DNA of 64,000 bases from Pedobacter puniceum (GTDB taxonomy: Bacteria; Bacteroidota; Bacteroidia; Sphingobacteriales; Sphingobacteriaceae): positions 1,302,001 through 1,366,000 of the forward strand of contig NZ_WKJI01000001.1 in the NCBI RefSeq assembly GCF_009674685.1, given 5' to 3'. Positions 53,776 to 62,535 of the stretch are shown piece after piece. Position 1 is the stretch's first letter. Each line of letters begins with the position of its first letter. The notes under the pieces are model-generated. The model saw only the letters and a list, made by a program, of their open reading frames with translations, was not told the DNA's origin and did not search any database. The position numbers and the translations under genes are program-made.

Positions 53776-55800
53776 ATGGAACATAAACATATATACGACA
53801 AAGACGGTAAACAGCTTTGTTGTACACAAGAAGAAAAAATATACACCAATGCAGGTGCAAAAGAGATGATAGATGATACCTGTTGTTCAGTTGAAAAAAA
53901 GGATAACACCATCAAACACAGCAGGGAAATTAGTAAAAACAGCACTATTAAAATGTTTTTGCCAAGCATTATTTCATTAATACTGTTACTCATAGCCATT
54001 TACTTTGATAATGTCCTGAAACCCGAATGGTTTACAGGTTGGATAAGGATTGTTTGGTATGCCGTAGCCTATATGCCTGTTGGTTTACCTGTAATAAAAG
54101 AAGCGTTTGAAAGCAACGGTAAAGGAGAGATATTTTCAGAATTTTTATTGATGAGTATTGCTACAATCGGGGCTTTTACCATTGGCGAATATCCAGAGGG
54201 TGTTGCGGTAATGCTGTTTTATACCGTTGGCGAAGTCTTTCAAACATTGGCAGTAAAGAGAGCTAAAACAAACATCAAATCTTTGCTTGACCAACGACCT
54301 GATGAAGTTACAATTTTACAAGATAATCAGCCAAAAGTTGTAAAAGCGGAAACGGTTGCTATTGGCGAGATTATACAATTAAAGTCGGGCGAAAAATTAG
54401 GATTGGACGGAGAATTATTATCCGAAAAAGCATCTTTCAACACATCTGCACTCACAGGAGAGAGCAAACCAGATACTAAATCAAAAGGAGAAACCGTATT
54501 AGCAGGAATGATAAACCTGAACACCGTTTCACAGGTAAGAGTGACCACAGCATATACAGATAGTAAGTTGAGCAAGATTTTAGAATTGGTACAAAATGCC
54601 ACTTCTCAAAAAGCACCCACAGAGTTATTCATCAGGAAGTTTGCAAAAATTTATACACCTATCGTAGTGCTGTTAGCCGTTGCCATTTGTGTACTGCCTT
54701 ACTTTTTCGTTGCCGATTATCAGTTTTCGGATTGGTTGTACAGGGCATTGGTATTTTTGGTTATATCGTGTCCTTGTGCATTAGTGATAAGTATTCCGTT
54801 AGGCTATTTTGGTGGAATTGGTGCAGCGAGCAAAAACGGAATACTGTTTAAAGGAGGCAATTTTTTAGATGCACTTGCCAATATCCAAAACGTGGTAATG
54901 GACAAGACAGGTACAATGACAGAGGGTGTTTTTAAAGTGCAAGAAGTTGTTTTTGATGCAGCATTTAATCAGGCTGAAACTCTGCAAATGGTCAACGCTT
55001 TGGAAAGCCACAGCACGCACCCCGTAGCAACTGCCATTCAAGAATATGTTGGTGCTGTAAACCATAATATCCCATTGCAAAATGTAGAAGAAATAGCAGG
55101 ACACGGATTAAAAGCCAGTGTAAACGGAAAAGAACTCTTGGTAGGAAATTTTAAGCTGATGAATAAATTTTCTATCGCTTACGGCATTGACCCGAATAGT
55201 ATTGTTTACACCGTAATTGCAGTGGCTTATGATAAAAAATTTGTAGGCTATATCACTATTGCAGACACCATAAAAGAAGATGCCCAAATTACGATTGAAA
55301 AACTAAAATCACTCAATGTAAAAACTACAATGTTGAGTGGCGATAAAGCTACGGTAGTAAAATTTGTTGCAGAAAAATTGGGTATCAATAATGCGTTTGG
55401 CGATTTATTACCCGAAGACAAAGTAAACAAAGTCAAAGAGATAAAAGCCAAAAATGAAAGCGTTGCCTTTGTCGGGGACGGTGTGAATGATGCACCTGTT
55501 GTAGCATTAAGTGATGTGGGTATTGCAATGGGTGGTTTGGGAAGCGATGCTACTATTGAAACCGCCGATGTAGTAATACAAGACGATAAGCCGAGTAAAA
55601 TACCAATGGCAATCAATATCGGTAAACAGACAAAGAAAATAGTTTGGCAAAATATCGCTTTAGCATTTGGAGTGAAAGCCATTGTATTGATACTTGGTGC
55701 AGGTGGATTAGCCACAATGTGGGAAGCCGTATTTGCTGATGTAGGTGTGGCATTATTGGCTATATTGAATGCAGTAAGAATACAACGAATGAAGTTTTAA
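53776..55800 (+). CDS. Zn/Cd/Co-type P1B ATPase
   Basis: 674 residues from ATG at 53776. Metal-exporting P-type ATPase. The N-terminus is not an HMA fold but a His/Cys-rich tail (HKHIYDKDGKQLCC and DDTCCSVEKK). Core motifs: SALTGESKP, membrane CPC in VISCPCALV, DKTGTMTEG (phospho-Asp), HP motif in SHSTHPVA, and GDGVNDAPV. The final span carries ADVGVALLAILNAVR, the Asp typical of the ZntA/CadA (P1B-2) group. Confidence 0.92.
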   Translation: MEHKHIYDKDGKQLCCTQEEKIYTNAGAKEMIDDTCCSVEKKDNTIKHSREISKNSTIKMFLPSIISLILLLIAIYFDNVLKPEWFTGWIRIVWYAVAYMPVGLPVIKEAFESNGKGEIFSEFLLMSIATIGAFTIGEYPEGVAVMLFYTVGEVFQTLAVKRAKTNIKSLLDQRPDEVTILQDNQPKVVKAETVAIGEIIQLKSGEKLGLDGELLSEKASFNTSALTGESKPDTKSKGETVLAGMINLNTVSQVRVTTAYTDSKLSKILELVQNATSQKAPTELFIRKFAKIYTPIVVLLAVAICVLPYFFVADYQFSDWLYRALVFLVISCPCALVISIPLGYFGGIGAASKNGILFKGGNFLDALANIQNVVMDKTGTMTEGVFKVQEVVFDAAFNQAETLQMVNALESHSTHPVATAIQEYVGAVNHNIPLQNVEEIAGHGLKASVNGKELLVGNFKLMNKFSIAYGIDPNSIVYTVIAVAYDKKFVGYITIADTIKEDAQITIEKLKSLNVKTTMLSGDKATVVKFVAEKLGINNAFGDLLPEDKVNKVKEIKAKNESVAFVGDGVNDAPVVALSDVGIAMGGLGSDATIETADVVIQDDKPSKIPMAINIGKQTKKIVWQNIALAFGVKAIVLILGAGGLATMWEAVFADVGVALLAILNAVRIQRMKF

Positions 55801-55870
55801 ACAACGTTCAGTTCAACTTAAATCGTAAATTTGTGCATTAGTTTGATATGAATATAAATGTGAGTAAGGA

Positions 55871-56435
55871 ATGAATATACTCTTTATAAAAAATATGGTT
55901 TGCAACCGCTGTATTATGGTGGTACAAAATGAATTGGACAAGTTGGGTTTAAACGTAAAGAACATAAAACTTGGAGAAGTAGTACTTAGCAAAGAACCTA
56001 CAGCCGAAGAAAAAAATAAATTGGATAAAGCCTTAGTTTTATTAGGGTTTGAACTCATTGATGATAAGAAAAGTAGAATTATCGAAAAAATAAAGAATAT
56101 AATTATTGAGTTGGTTCATCATCAAAACAACGATGCCAAAACCAATCTTTCAGATGTGTTAAGCAGTCAATTACACCACGATTATAATTATTTATCCAAC
56201 CTGTTTTCGGAGATAGAGGGTACTACCATTGAAAAATACTTTATAGCCCAAAAAAATAGAAAAGGTAAAAGAGCTATTGGTATATGATGAACTGTCTTTG
56301 AGTGAAATTGCTTTTCGTCTGAACTATTCGAGTGTAGCTTATTTAAGCAACCAATTCAAAAAAGTAACAGGACTGACACCGAGCTATTTCAAGCAAATAC
56401 GGGATGATAAAAGAAAACCTTTGGATAAGGTCTAA
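55871..56435 (+). pseudogene. HMA-AraC metal-responsive regulator broken by a +1 frameshift in an A7 run
   Basis: The first frame (55871-56287) gives 138 residues: an HMA-like N-terminus with MVCNRC and a middle helical linker up to EKYFIAQK, then nonsense. Removing one A from the seven-A run at 56250-56256 restores a normal AraC-type end: IEKVKELLVYDELSLSEIAF, then LNYSSVAYLSNQFKKVTG and LTPSYFKQIR, stopping at 56435. So the AraC HTH is intact but out of frame. It could be a real mutation, a sequencing error in the homopolymer, or a site of slippage. Its likely targets are the promoters before copA and the downstream HMA gene. Confidence 0.85.
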
Positions 56436-56510
56436 GTAAATCTTACAAATCCATTCCATAATTCCACAATAATTCCCATCCATATTATCGCCAATTTTGT
56501 ATTGTTAATT
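56435..56510 (+). promoter_or_regulatory. Copper-type promoter, copy 1 (before copA)
   Basis: Collinear with 58945-59020 without gaps. Shared blocks: AGTAAATCTYACAAATC, AATTCCRCAATAAT (56460-56473) and an AAnTTTGT-type box near 56493-56500. ACAAAT and RCAAT half sites are 21 bp apart, a spacing usual for AraC-type activators. Confidence 0.65.
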
Positions 56511-56523
56511 AAAGCAAGCGAAA

Positions 56524-58941
56524 ATGGCAACAAATAAAAATAAAGAAATCATCTATCTTCCGTTGGAAGATGTAGAAAGCGAGCATTGTGCATTAATCGT
56601 TGAAAAAGGATTGGCACAGGTAAAAGGCATAGAAACCCACAAAGTAGAACTGAATAACCGCAGGGCAGCCATTACAGTAAATAATACAGAAGTTGTAGGC
56701 GAAGCGGTAAAAGTAATTAAAGATTTGGGTTATGGCGTTTCTACTGTAAAAAACACCTTTCCTGTTTTGGGTATGACCTGTGCTTCTTGTGCGGGCAGTG
56801 CTGAAAGCATCGTTAAATACGAACCAGGTGTAGTAAACGCTTCTGTAAACTTTGCCACGGGAAATCTTACCGTTGAGTATCTTCCCAATATGACCGATGC
56901 TGCCAAACTGAAAAAAGCAGTTCAGTCCATCGGTTACGATTTGTTGATTGAAGATGAAACCAATCAGCAGGAAACATTAGAAGCCATCCACACTCAAAAA
57001 TTTCAAAAACTAAAAACTAAAACCATTTGGGCGGTTATACTTTCTCTTCCGGTAGTAGTGATAGGAATGTTTTTTATGGATATGCCTTATGCCAACGAAA
57101 TTATGTGGTCATTTTCTACACCTGTTGTATTGTGGTTGGGCAGGGATTTTTTTATCAATGCATGGAAGCAGACAAAACACCGTTCAGCCAATATGGATAC
57201 ATTGGTAGCATTGAGTACAGGTATCGCCTATCTGTTCAGTGTATTCAATATGTTGTTTGCCGACTTTTGGCATCAAAGAGGATTACACGCCCACGTATAT
57301 TTTGAAGCAGCGGCGGTTATTATTGCATTCATCCTGTTAGGGAAACTGTTGGAAGAAAAAGCCAAAGGCAATACCTCTTCAGCTATTAAAAAGTTAATGG
57401 GGTTGCAGCCGAAAACTGTCATCGTGATACAAGCGGATGGAACAGAAAAACAGACCGCTATTGAAGAAGTAAATGCAGACGATGTTATTCTTGTAAAGCC
57501 GGGCGAAAAAATTGCGGTGGACGGTATGGTAACTTCGGGTAGTTCCTACGTTGATGAAAGTATGTTGAGCGGAGAACCTGTACCTGTATTGAAAAACGAA
57601 AACGAAAAAGTATTTGCAGGAACTATTAACCAAAAAGGAAGTTTCCAGTTTAAAGCGGTTAAAGTAGGAAAAGAAACAATGCTTGCCCATATCATCAAAA
57701 TGGTGCAGGACGCACAAGGAAGCAAAGCACCTGTACAGAAATTGGTAGATAAGATTGCTGGTATCTTTGTTCCGGTTGTGATAGGGATTGCCATTCTCAC
57801 ATTTATCCTATGGTTTGTTTTAGGAGGCGATAACGGAATTGTTCAGGGGCTATTGGCAGCCGTTACGGTATTGGTTATTGCCTGTCCTTGTGCTTTGGGA
57901 TTGGCTACACCTACGGCTATAATGGTTGGCGTTGGCAAAGGTGCTGAAAAAGGTATTTTGATAAAAGATGCCGAAAGTTTGGAATTAGCGAAAAAAGTTG
58001 ATGCCATTATTTTAGATAAAACAGGAACAATTACAGAGGGAAAACCAGAGGTAACAGGCGTTCAATGGCTGAATAATGATGATGCGACCAAAGACATTTT
58101 ATTAAGCATCGAAAAACAATCGGAACACCCATTGGCAGAAGCGGTGGTAAAACACTTAGATGGAGCAACAACCACAACTTTAACACAATTTGACAGTATC
58201 ACAGGTAAAGGAGCAAAAGCCAATCATAATAACGAAACCTATTTTGTAGGCAATAAAAAACTATTGGCAGAAAACAATATCAGTATTGCGGAACAATTAC
58301 AAAATCAAGCCGATGAATGGGGCAAACAATCGAAAACTGTTATTTGGTTTGCCGACAGCAAACAGGCACTTTCCGTATTAGCCATATCAGACAAGATTAA
58401 AGAAACATCTGTACAGGCTATCAAAGAAATGCAGGATATGGGCATCGACCTGTATATGCTAACCGGAGATAATGAAGCTACTGCCAAAGCCATTGCAGAG
58501 CAAACAGGCATTAAGCATTACAAAGCAGAAGTATTGCCACAGCACAAAGCCGATTTTGTAAAAGAGTTACAAAGTAAAGGTAAAGTAGTGGCAATGGTTG
58601 GGGACGGTATCAATGACAGTACCGCTTTGGCAACAGCCGATGTGAGTATAGCAATGGGCAAAGGTTCGGACATTGCAATGGACGTCGCCAAAATGACCAT
58701 CATTTCATCAGACCTGACTAAAATACCGCAGGCAATAAAATTGTCAAAACAAACCGTAGCCACCATTAAGCAAAATCTGTTTTGGGCATTTATTTATAAT
58801 TTAATAGGTATTCCCATTGCGGCAGGTATTCTCTATCCGATAAACGGTTTCCTATTAAACCCGATGATTGCAGGTGCAGCAATGGCATTGAGTAGCGTGA
58901 GCGTAGTAACTAACAGCCTGCGGTTGAAATGGAAAAAGTAA
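56524..58941 (+). CDS. copA: Copper-transporting P-type ATPase CopA
   Basis: 805 residues. Exports Cu(I). Two N-terminal HMA domains: the first (about 10-75) lacks the CxxC pair; the second has MTCASC with C86 and C89. Core motifs: SMLSGEPVP, membrane CPC in VIACPCALGLATPTA, DKTGTITEG, SEHPLAEA (HP), and GDGINDSTALA. The last span region has MALSSVSVVTNSLRLKW, with the Met/Ser pattern of the Cu(I) P1B-1 group. Confidence 0.94.
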   Translation: MATNKNKEIIYLPLEDVESEHCALIVEKGLAQVKGIETHKVELNNRRAAITVNNTEVVGEAVKVIKDLGYGVSTVKNTFPVLGMTCASCAGSAESIVKYEPGVVNASVNFATGNLTVEYLPNMTDAAKLKKAVQSIGYDLLIEDETNQQETLEAIHTQKFQKLKTKTIWAVILSLPVVVIGMFFMDMPYANEIMWSFSTPVVLWLGRDFFINAWKQTKHRSANMDTLVALSTGIAYLFSVFNMLFADFWHQRGLHAHVYFEAAAVIIAFILLGKLLEEKAKGNTSSAIKKLMGLQPKTVIVIQADGTEKQTAIEEVNADDVILVKPGEKIAVDGMVTSGSSYVDESMLSGEPVPVLKNENEKVFAGTINQKGSFQFKAVKVGKETMLAHIIKMVQDAQGSKAPVQKLVDKIAGIFVPVVIGIAILTFILWFVLGGDNGIVQGLLAAVTVLVIACPCALGLATPTAIMVGVGKGAEKGILIKDAESLELAKKVDAIILDKTGTITEGKPEVTGVQWLNNDDATKDILLSIEKQSEHPLAEAVVKHLDGATTTTLTQFDSITGKGAKANHNNETYFVGNKKLLAENNISIAEQLQNQADEWGKQSKTVIWFADSKQALSVLAISDKIKETSVQAIKEMQDMGIDLYMLTGDNEATAKAIAEQTGIKHYKAEVLPQHKADFVKELQSKGKVVAMVGDGINDSTALATADVSIAMGKGSDIAMDVAKMTIISSDLTKIPQAIKLSKQTVATIKQNLFWAFIYNLIGIPIAAGILYPINGFLLNPMIAGAAMALSSVSVVTNSLRLKWKK

Positions 58942-58944
58942 AAC

Positions 58945-59020
58945 AGTAAATCTCACAAATCAAATAAGAAATTCCGCAATAATACAGAATGGTATCGTAC
59001 CGAAATTTGTATCAATAAAT
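58945..59020 (+). promoter_or_regulatory. Copper-type promoter, copy 2 (before the HMA chaperone)
   Basis: Offset of exactly 2510 bp from copy 1. Same order of AGTAAATCTCACAAATC, AATTCCGCAATAAT and AAATTTGTAT, with the variable stretches between blocks differing. Ends 22 bp before the chaperone ATG. Confidence 0.65.
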
Positions 59021-59042
59021 AACATTCTAAAAAAGTAAAAAA

Positions 59043-59267
59043 ATGGAAAATAAAAATCTTCAATTCAAAACAAATATTAATTGTGGCGGATGTGTAGCAT
59101 CTGTAAAACCGCATTTAGACAATGCTGATGGCATTTGCCATTGGGAAGTGGACACAACTAATAAAGACAAGGTATTGACCGTAAAATCGACGGGAATTAC
59201 AGAGGAACAAGTTATCGAAACGATACAAAAAGCAGGTTTTAAAATAGAGCCTCTGACTATAAAATAA
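59043..59267 (+). CDS. Heavy-metal-associated (CopZ-like) chaperone
   Basis: 74 residues: a single HMA domain with the metal loop INCGGCVASV (CxxC), and the typical end IIEIQKAGFKIEPL-type text (IETIQKAGFKIEPL). Likely shuttles Cu(I) to CopA in the cytoplasm. It has its own promoter, a copy of the copA one. Confidence 0.88.
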   Translation: MENKNLQFKTNINCGGCVASVKPHLDNADGICHWEVDTTNKDKVLTVKSTGITEEQVIETIQKAGFKIEPLTIK

Positions 59268-59277
59268 CTTTCTATTT

Positions 59278-59339
59278 GGGATGCCTATCTAATTATTTTC
59301 ATTTGAAATATTTGAAGGTAGTAATTAAATAGGTATCCC
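59278..59339. other. 18-bp inverted repeat after the HMA chaperone
   Basis: 59278-59295 (GGGATGCCTATCTAATTA) pairs with 59322-59339 apart from one wobble and one mismatch, 26-nt loop. No T-run follows directly. Possibly a terminator-like or RNA-stabilising structure. Confidence 0.5.
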
Positions 59340-59444
59340 TTTCAAGGGAACGGAAATCGCTAAAAAACTTATAGAGTGCAGTATATAATTTAGGTTGAAG
59401 ATTTAAGAAAGTGCAAAATATAGCAGTTAAAAGAAATAATTTCA

Positions 59445-59452
59445 TAATTTTG
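59445..59452 (+). promoter_or_regulatory. -7 box for the secreted Cys/Lys-rich protein
   Basis: TAATTTTG fits TAnnTTTG and lies just before the start at 59455/59458, which would give an almost leaderless message. Confidence 0.45.
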
Positions 59453-59454
59453 TA

Positions 59455-59847
59455 GTGTTGAAAAATTTGAGTAAACATATCAGCTTTGTCATCTTATTGT
59501 GTTTGGGCTTTTTCCTAATGCCAAGCATAAGCTATGCTTGTGCAAAAAAAACAGCTAAGACAGAACAAAAAAGTTGCTCAAAAGAAAAATCTGAAAAATC
59601 TCAACATAAAGACAGTTGCAAGGACAAGTCCTGTAAAAAATGTAAGGATGGTCACGACTGCGACGGCAATTGTAAACACGGCTCTTGTGGATGTAGTACT
59701 TCTTCATCTTCTGTTAGTTTACAAATACCAATAGATTTAAAAATAACAACCCCTTTTGCCGAAACTAAAAAGCAAAAATTCGGGTTTAAACAAGCCAACT
59801 ATTCTTCGGGCTACTCTTCCATTTGGCAACCGCCTAAAATAAGCTAA
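59455..59847 (+). CDS. Secreted Cys/Lys-rich metal-binding protein
   Basis: 130 residues from GTG at 59455, with TTG at 59458 as alternative; no ATG fits. Signal peptide (ISFVILLCLGFFLMPSISYA), then a Lys/Cys/His-rich stretch with CKDKSCKKCKDGHDCDGNC, and a C-terminal part ending in SSIWQPPKIS, like the WHPPQLV end of the small protein at 51173. Likely an extracytoplasmic Cu or heavy-metal buffer. Not a named family for me. Confidence 0.65.
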   Translation: MLKNLSKHISFVILLCLGFFLMPSISYACAKKTAKTEQKSCSKEKSEKSQHKDSCKDKSCKKCKDGHDCDGNCKHGSCGCSTSSSSVSLQIPIDLKITTPFAETKKQKFGFKQANYSSGYSSIWQPPKIS

Positions 59848-59851
59848 AACG

Positions 59852-59867
59852 GTGGCTTGTTAGCCAC
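59852..59867. other. Small hairpin between metal-binding protein genes
   Basis: GTGGCT-TGTT-AGCCAC, perfect 6-bp stem, 5 bp after the stop at 59847. No T-run. Confidence 0.3.
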
Positions 59868-59940
59868 AGGTATGTCTTGTCGAAAGCTATTTAGTTTTCG
59901 CACAATCTTTGTTTATCTTACTAAATTAAAAATTTTCAAA

Positions 59941-60819
59941 ATGAAATCATTATCAAAAATAGTGATGGTAATTGGCGTATTACTATCATCAGTAAACAGT
60001 TTCGCACAAATCAAGAATGCGAAAACAGAAACCGTAAAAATTTACGGCAATTGCGGTATGTGTAAAGCCACTATCGAAAAAGCAGGAAACGTGAATAAGG
60101 TAGCCAGTGTAGAATGGAATAAAGATACCAAAATGGCTACGCTCAACTATGATGATAAAAAAACAAATCAGGATGAAATATTGAAACGAATTGCTTTGGC
60201 TGGTTACGATAGCGAAAAATTTTTAGCACCTGATGATGTTTATGCTAAACTTCCTGGATGTTGCCAGTACAGCAGAGAATTAAAGCCAGTCGCAAAATCT
60301 AATGATGCGGGTATGCATATGAAAAATGAACACGCCAACCATAACCAAAGCGATATGGCTAAAAAAAATACCGCTGAAACGCAAAATGCAACACAACTTA
60401 AAGCCGTTTTCGACAATTATTTTTCAGTGAAAGATGCTTTGGTAAAAACTGATGCAGGTACTTCATCGGCAAAAGCTGCCGAATTGGCAAAAGCTATCAA
60501 AGCGGTAGAAATGGCAAAACTTTCTACTGACGAACATACAACTTGGATGAAAGTAATGAAAGACTTGACAGTAAATGCCGAAAAAATTTCCACTTCTAAA
60601 GATGTTGCAAAACAAAGAGAAACATTCGCTTTGCTTTCCAAGAATATGTACGAATTAGCTAAGGCATCAAAACAAGAAACACCTGTTTACTATCAGCATT
60701 GCCCAATGTATAACAATGGTAAAGGTGCAAATTGGTTAAGCAAAGAAGAAGCAGTTAAAAATCCATATTACGGTTCTCAAATGCTTACTTGTGGCAGTGT
60801 ACAAGAAACTATTAAATAA
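59941..60819 (+). CDS. Periplasmic HMA plus DUF3347 protein
   Basis: 292 residues from ATG at 59941; the open frame from 59857 is leader. Signal peptide (IVMVIGVLLSSVNSFAQ), then an HMA domain with YGNCGMCKATIEKAG, a Cys pair in LPGCCQYS, a His/Met-rich linker (GMHMKNEHANHNQSDM), and a DUF3347 domain ending with YYQHCPMYNNGKGANWLS and NPYYGSQMLTCG. The Met/His/Cys content suggests copper binding in the periplasm. Shares the DUF3347 end with the gene at 61400. Confidence 0.85.
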   Translation: MKSLSKIVMVIGVLLSSVNSFAQIKNAKTETVKIYGNCGMCKATIEKAGNVNKVASVEWNKDTKMATLNYDDKKTNQDEILKRIALAGYDSEKFLAPDDVYAKLPGCCQYSRELKPVAKSNDAGMHMKNEHANHNQSDMAKKNTAETQNATQLKAVFDNYFSVKDALVKTDAGTSSAKAAELAKAIKAVEMAKLSTDEHTTWMKVMKDLTVNAEKISTSKDVAKQRETFALLSKNMYELAKASKQETPVYYQHCPMYNNGKGANWLSKEEAVKNPYYGSQMLTCGSVQETIK

Positions 60820-60838
60820 CAAATAAAAAGCAATTGTT

Positions 60839-61360
60839 ATGGAAAGTATGAAAAACCAACACGGAATGCAACATACCCACAAGAGTGAAGAAAATAATTC
60901 CAATCATTCTTTGGCAATGTACAAACGCTTTGCTGTAATGGCTGTTGCAATGTTTGTAGCTATGTATTTTATTATGTATGCTATGATTGACGGATTGAAT
61001 AATCTTATCCCAAACATCAACAATTTATATATGACGCTGCTAATGGTTTCAGCAATGTTGATTATTGAATTATTGATAATGAAAGGAATGTATCAAAACA
61101 AAAAAATCAATTGGGCTGTAATTACAGTTTCTCTTGCGATTGGTATCTTCTCGTGGTTTGGCATTAGGGAGCAAATAAATGTGGGCGATAAGCAATTTGT
61201 AAAAGGGATGATACCGCATCACGCAGCAGCGGTATTAATGTCCGAAAAAGCTAAGCTTACCGATCCCGAATTAATTGAGCTACAAAAAAACATACTCGAA
61301 ACACAAGCAAAGGAAATCGAATTTATGAAGCGAAAGCTGAAAGAATTTGAAAACAAGTAA
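60839..61360 (+). CDS. DUF305 membrane protein
   Basis: 173 residues. Met/His-rich N-terminus, three spans (about 30-52, 60-80, 90-108), then FVKGMIPHHAAAVLMSEKA, the DUF305 signature (MIPHHxxAV). DUF305 proteins are often found with copper-resistance genes and are predicted ferritin-like four-helix proteins. Lies 19 bp after the HMA-DUF3347 gene. Confidence 0.85.
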   Translation: MESMKNQHGMQHTHKSEENNSNHSLAMYKRFAVMAVAMFVAMYFIMYAMIDGLNNLIPNINNLYMTLLMVSAMLIIELLIMKGMYQNKKINWAVITVSLAIGIFSWFGIREQINVGDKQFVKGMIPHHAAAVLMSEKAKLTDPELIELQKNILETQAKEIEFMKRKLKEFENK

Positions 61361-61399
61361 ACAACAAAAATTTCTTTAATAACATTAAATAGCATTAAA

Positions 61400-62062
61400 A
61401 TGAAAAATATATTTTTCTCCATCATCGCATTGGCAACGGTTGCAACAATAACAGTTTCGTGCAATCAGTCTTCCAATAAAAATAGCACCCAACAGGCTAA
61501 TGATAGCACCGGAGTATCAGAAACTAAGGATTTATCATCAGCGGTACAAAATGATACTGTAGCTACTGTTACTTCAACAGATATGTCTTCTCAGAAAGAG
61601 GAAAAGTCCACTGTAAAGGAACAAGCACAAAACTTTACAATCACACCGATAATTAAGGATTATTTGGCTTTGAAAAATGCACTCGTTGCTGATAATGATA
61701 AAGCAGCTGCAAATGCTGGAAAACAACTTTTTGCTACTTTAAAGAAGGTGGATATGAAAACCATACCTGCCAGCAAGCATAAGGAGTTTATGGATGTTTT
61801 CGAAAATGCTAAGGAAAATGCAGAACACATTGGCGACAATGCTGGTAAAATAGACCACCAGAGAGAGCATTTAGCATCGTTAAGTAAAGACGTTTCCGAC
61901 CTTATCGCATTGTTTGGAACAACTCAAAAATTATATCAGGACTATTGCCCAATGTACAATGATGGCAAAGGTGCAGTTTGGATTAGCGAAGCTAAAGCAA
62001 TAAAAAATCCGTATTACGGTAGTCAGATGCTTACCTGCGGTTCTGTAAAAAAAGAATTTTAA
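61400..62062 (+). CDS. DUF3347 lipoprotein
   Basis: 220 residues with a lipobox (TITVSCNQ, Cys at about 21), a Ser/Thr/Glu-rich linker and a DUF3347 domain (about 90-215), whose end LYQDYCPMYNDGKGAVWIS and NPYYGSQMLTCG is nearly the same as in the gene at 59941. Probably a membrane-anchored copper-binding paralogue. Confidence 0.85.
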   Translation: MKNIFFSIIALATVATITVSCNQSSNKNSTQQANDSTGVSETKDLSSAVQNDTVATVTSTDMSSQKEEKSTVKEQAQNFTITPIIKDYLALKNALVADNDKAAANAGKQLFATLKKVDMKTIPASKHKEFMDVFENAKENAEHIGDNAGKIDHQREHLASLSKDVSDLIALFGTTQKLYQDYCPMYNDGKGAVWISEAKAIKNPYYGSQMLTCGSVKKEF

Positions 62063-62063
62063 A

Positions 62064-62513
62064 ATGAACAGAGTATTAAAGATAATATTAGCAATAGTGC
62101 TGTTTATTTTTATTGCAATTCAATTTTATCAGCCTGCCCTTAATGTAGATAAAGGGCAGGTTTACACAACAGATTTTACCCAATTCTATAAAATGCCTGT
62201 TCAAGTAAAAGCGATGTTTCAAACCTCTTGCTACGATTGCCATAGCAACAATACCAACTATGTTTGGTACGATTACATACAGCCCGCAAGAGCATTGGTA
62301 GAGAGCCATATCAAAAACGCAAAAGAAGATTTGAATTTCAATGAATGGGGTACATACTCAAATAGGAAACAAGAAAGATTATTAAACTCAATCAAAGAAC
62401 AAATAGAAACGAAGCAAATGCCCCTGTCCTCATATACACTGATGCACAAAGATGCAAAACTGAATGACGAGCAAATCAAAACATTAACCGACTGGCTAAA
62501 AGAACAGGAATAA
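62064..62513 (+). CDS. Haem-binding domain protein (c-type CxxCH)
   Basis: 149 residues. One N-terminal membrane span (about 5-20), then periplasmic domain with SCYDCHSN, a c-type haem site, and WYDYIQPARALVESHI, as in the Haem_bd (PF14376) family. It starts 1 bp after the preceding stop. May take part in redox chemistry linked to the multicopper oxidase that follows. Confidence 0.86.
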   Translation: MNRVLKIILAIVLFIFIAIQFYQPALNVDKGQVYTTDFTQFYKMPVQVKAMFQTSCYDCHSNNTNYVWYDYIQPARALVESHIKNAKEDLNFNEWGTYSNRKQERLLNSIKEQIETKQMPLSSYTLMHKDAKLNDEQIKTLTDWLKEQE

Positions 62514-62535
62514 GTTTCATTAATAAAATATCAAA

